Assembly (NCBI GenBank): GCA_022616395.1
Contig: JAKEEV010000981.1
Location: 1-13,398 of the forward strand
Source: Planctomycetia bacterium
GTDB lineage: Bacteria; Planctomycetota; Planctomycetia; Gemmatales; Gemmataceae
Direction of reading: 5' to 3'
Length of the DNA stretch: 13,398 bases
The first letter of the stretch is position 1. Each line of letters opens with the position of its first letter. Under the pieces are notes generated by a model. The model worked only from the letters and a program-made list of their open reading frames with translations. It was not told where the DNA came from and ran no database searches. The translations under genes were made by a program, and so were the position numbers. Of the stretch, positions 12,335-13,398 are shown one piece after another.

Positions 12335-13390
12335 ATTCGACGACTCAGACACTTGGTGCGCGGGTTGTTTACCTTCGCCACCCCGCGTAAACTGTCCGAA
12401 TCTCCACAACAGTCTTTTCGAGGGCGATTGATGCTCCGTCGGTTGGTTGGTCTCGCTATCGTATTCGCACTCCTCGCGGGGTTGGGGTTGGGAGGCTACT
12501 GGCAGTATTCGCAGTTGTTCCAGGGCGAACCGCTCCCACCAACGCCAGAATTCAAGGACGATGGAAACCGACTCCCCACGCAGGAGGAGTTCGACAAACT
12601 CGCTGAGTCCGACCCGGTGAAAATGCTTTCAGCGTGCCTCACTCGCTACCAGCGAGAGGTAACCGGCGGAATCCATGCCACGCTTCAAAAGCAGGAGCGA
12701 GTGAAGGGCAAGCCCGATCACCCGGAGATGCCGCCCGTCGAGGTTATCGAACTGTGGGTTCGAGGAGATGTTCCCGATCCAGAGACGAAGCAGACGGCCA
12801 TCGAAGTGCTGATGAAGTGGCGATCCGGGGCAAAGAGTGTTCTCGGAGCGGAGATTCGCGGAACGCTCTACAGCCAGAAGCCGGAGGCGGAGAACGGGCT
12901 AGGCAAGGTTCGCACTTGGCGCCCGGACGCGCTGGCATTCAAGCTCAGTATTCCCATCGTGGCCAACAGCGACCCGGCGAAGGATCAGTCCCGATATTGC
13001 ATGCACGACGCGGGGTTGTACCGGACCCTGCTTCGCACACACGAAGCCTGGAAAGCCCGCAAAGCCGCCGGTGAGCTAAAGACCGAATACCTGGGCAAGC
13101 GGATCGTGGAAACCCTCGGTCGCGAATGCCACATCATCAAGCGCATCTGCCCGCGTCTGGAGATCGATGCGTTCTTGATCGGCGGAACGCCGTCAACCGA
13201 CCCGAAAGAAGGATTCACGGAAGTAACGATCTACATCGACGCCGAGCGATGGCTTCAGATCGGCACCGAGTTGTATCGCACCGAACCGGACGGCACACGC
13301 GTGCTCCTCGGCGCGTACTACTTCCGAGACGTCACCCTCAACGCAACCTTCTCACCCGACACATTCACAGTCGATGAATTGAAGAAGTAG
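12332..13390 (+). CDS. DUF1571 domain-containing membrane-anchored protein
   Basis: A 352-residue protein. A short Arg-rich cytoplasmic segment (1-37) precedes one hydrophobic helix (about 38-56), then a spacer and the DUF1571 domain (about 94-348). Family-like segments are DPVKMLSACLTRYQREV, VIELWVRGDVPDP, VLMKWRSGAKSVLGAEIRGT, DAGLYRTLLRTHEAW, RECHIIKRICPRLEID and FTEVTIYIDAERWLQIGTEL, ending with the aromatic AYYFRDVTLN. The domain is common in planctomycetes and its function is not known; some features (a beta-rich domain that reads like LolA/LolB-type folds) hint at lipid or lipoprotein handling, but that is speculation. The anchor would put the domain outside the cytoplasmic membrane. 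The TAG stop opens a family 3 repeat that is cut by the window edge. Confidence 0.88.
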   Translation: MIRRLRHLVRGLFTFATPRKLSESPQQSFRGRLMLRRLVGLAIVFALLAGLGLGGYWQYSQLFQGEPLPPTPEFKDDGNRLPTQEEFDKLAESDPVKMLSACLTRYQREVTGGIHATLQKQERVKGKPDHPEMPPVEVIELWVRGDVPDPETKQTAIEVLMKWRSGAKSVLGAEIRGTLYSQKPEAENGLGKVRTWRPDALAFKLSIPIVANSDPAKDQSRYCMHDAGLYRTLLRTHEAWKARKAAGELKTEYLGKRIVETLGRECHIIKRICPRLEIDAFLIGGTPSTDPKEGFTEVTIYIDAERWLQIGTELYRTEPDGTRVLLGAYYFRDVTLNATFSPDTFTVDELKK

Positions 13391-13398
13391 GACAGGCT
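13387..13398 (+). repeat. Family 3 repeat at the DUF1571 stop codon, cut by the window edge
   Basis: GTAGGACAGGCT starts at the stop codon (13388-13390) and is identical to the first 12 bases of the copy at 9049. The rest lies outside the window. Confidence 0.65.

Overview
The window looks like a piece of a planctomycete chromosome, most likely from the Gemmataceae. The evidence is a BBP7-type beta-barrel protein, a DUF1571 protein, a large secreted di-haem c-type protein ending in a planctomycete-style 'MPP' segment, GC-rich codon use, and many short GC-rich inverted repeats in almost every intergenic gap. The genus assignment is inference. No rRNA, tRNA, CRISPR array, transposase or prophage gene was seen.

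Layout from left to right: (1) a small coiled-coil/membrane protein gene whose 5' end is out of frame with the rest; (2) convergent to it, a small BFD-like [2Fe-2S] protein on the minus strand; (3) a divergent promoter region holding a 25-bp-stem hairpin; (4) a 639-aa RCK-2TM-RCK ion channel-like protein with a non-canonical selectivity filter and an extra C-terminal domain resembling the ribosomal L7/L12 C-terminal domain; (5) convergent to it, a 676-aa secreted protein with two CxxCH haem motifs; (6) gyrA on the minus strand, best started at a TTG; (7) a divergent region with a very long hairpin; (8) a secreted STN-like/TPR-like protein and the leucyl/phenylalanyl-tRNA-protein transferase gene aat; (9) convergent to these, a hydrolase/BBP7 gene pair on the minus strand; (10) a membrane-anchored DUF1571 protein that ends just before the window edge.

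Most genes are single transcription units, and no clear pathway runs across the window. The only likely operons are the hydrolase/BBP7 pair and possibly STN-like/aat. The most distinctive feature is the dispersed repeats. Family 1 (core CGGAGCCGGAAGCGTCAGCG) lies at gene 3' ends and supplies the last residues and stop of GyrA. Family 2 (core CGCGACC[G/C]TCAGGGAGCG) forms hairpins in two divergent promoter regions. Family 3 (TAGGACAGGC / GCCTGTCCTA hairpin) begins exactly at the stop codon of four genes. A fourth imperfect inverted repeat sits in frame inside the BBP7 gene. I did not find a convincing new multi-gene system. The best leads are the channel fusion and the stop-codon-linked repeats.
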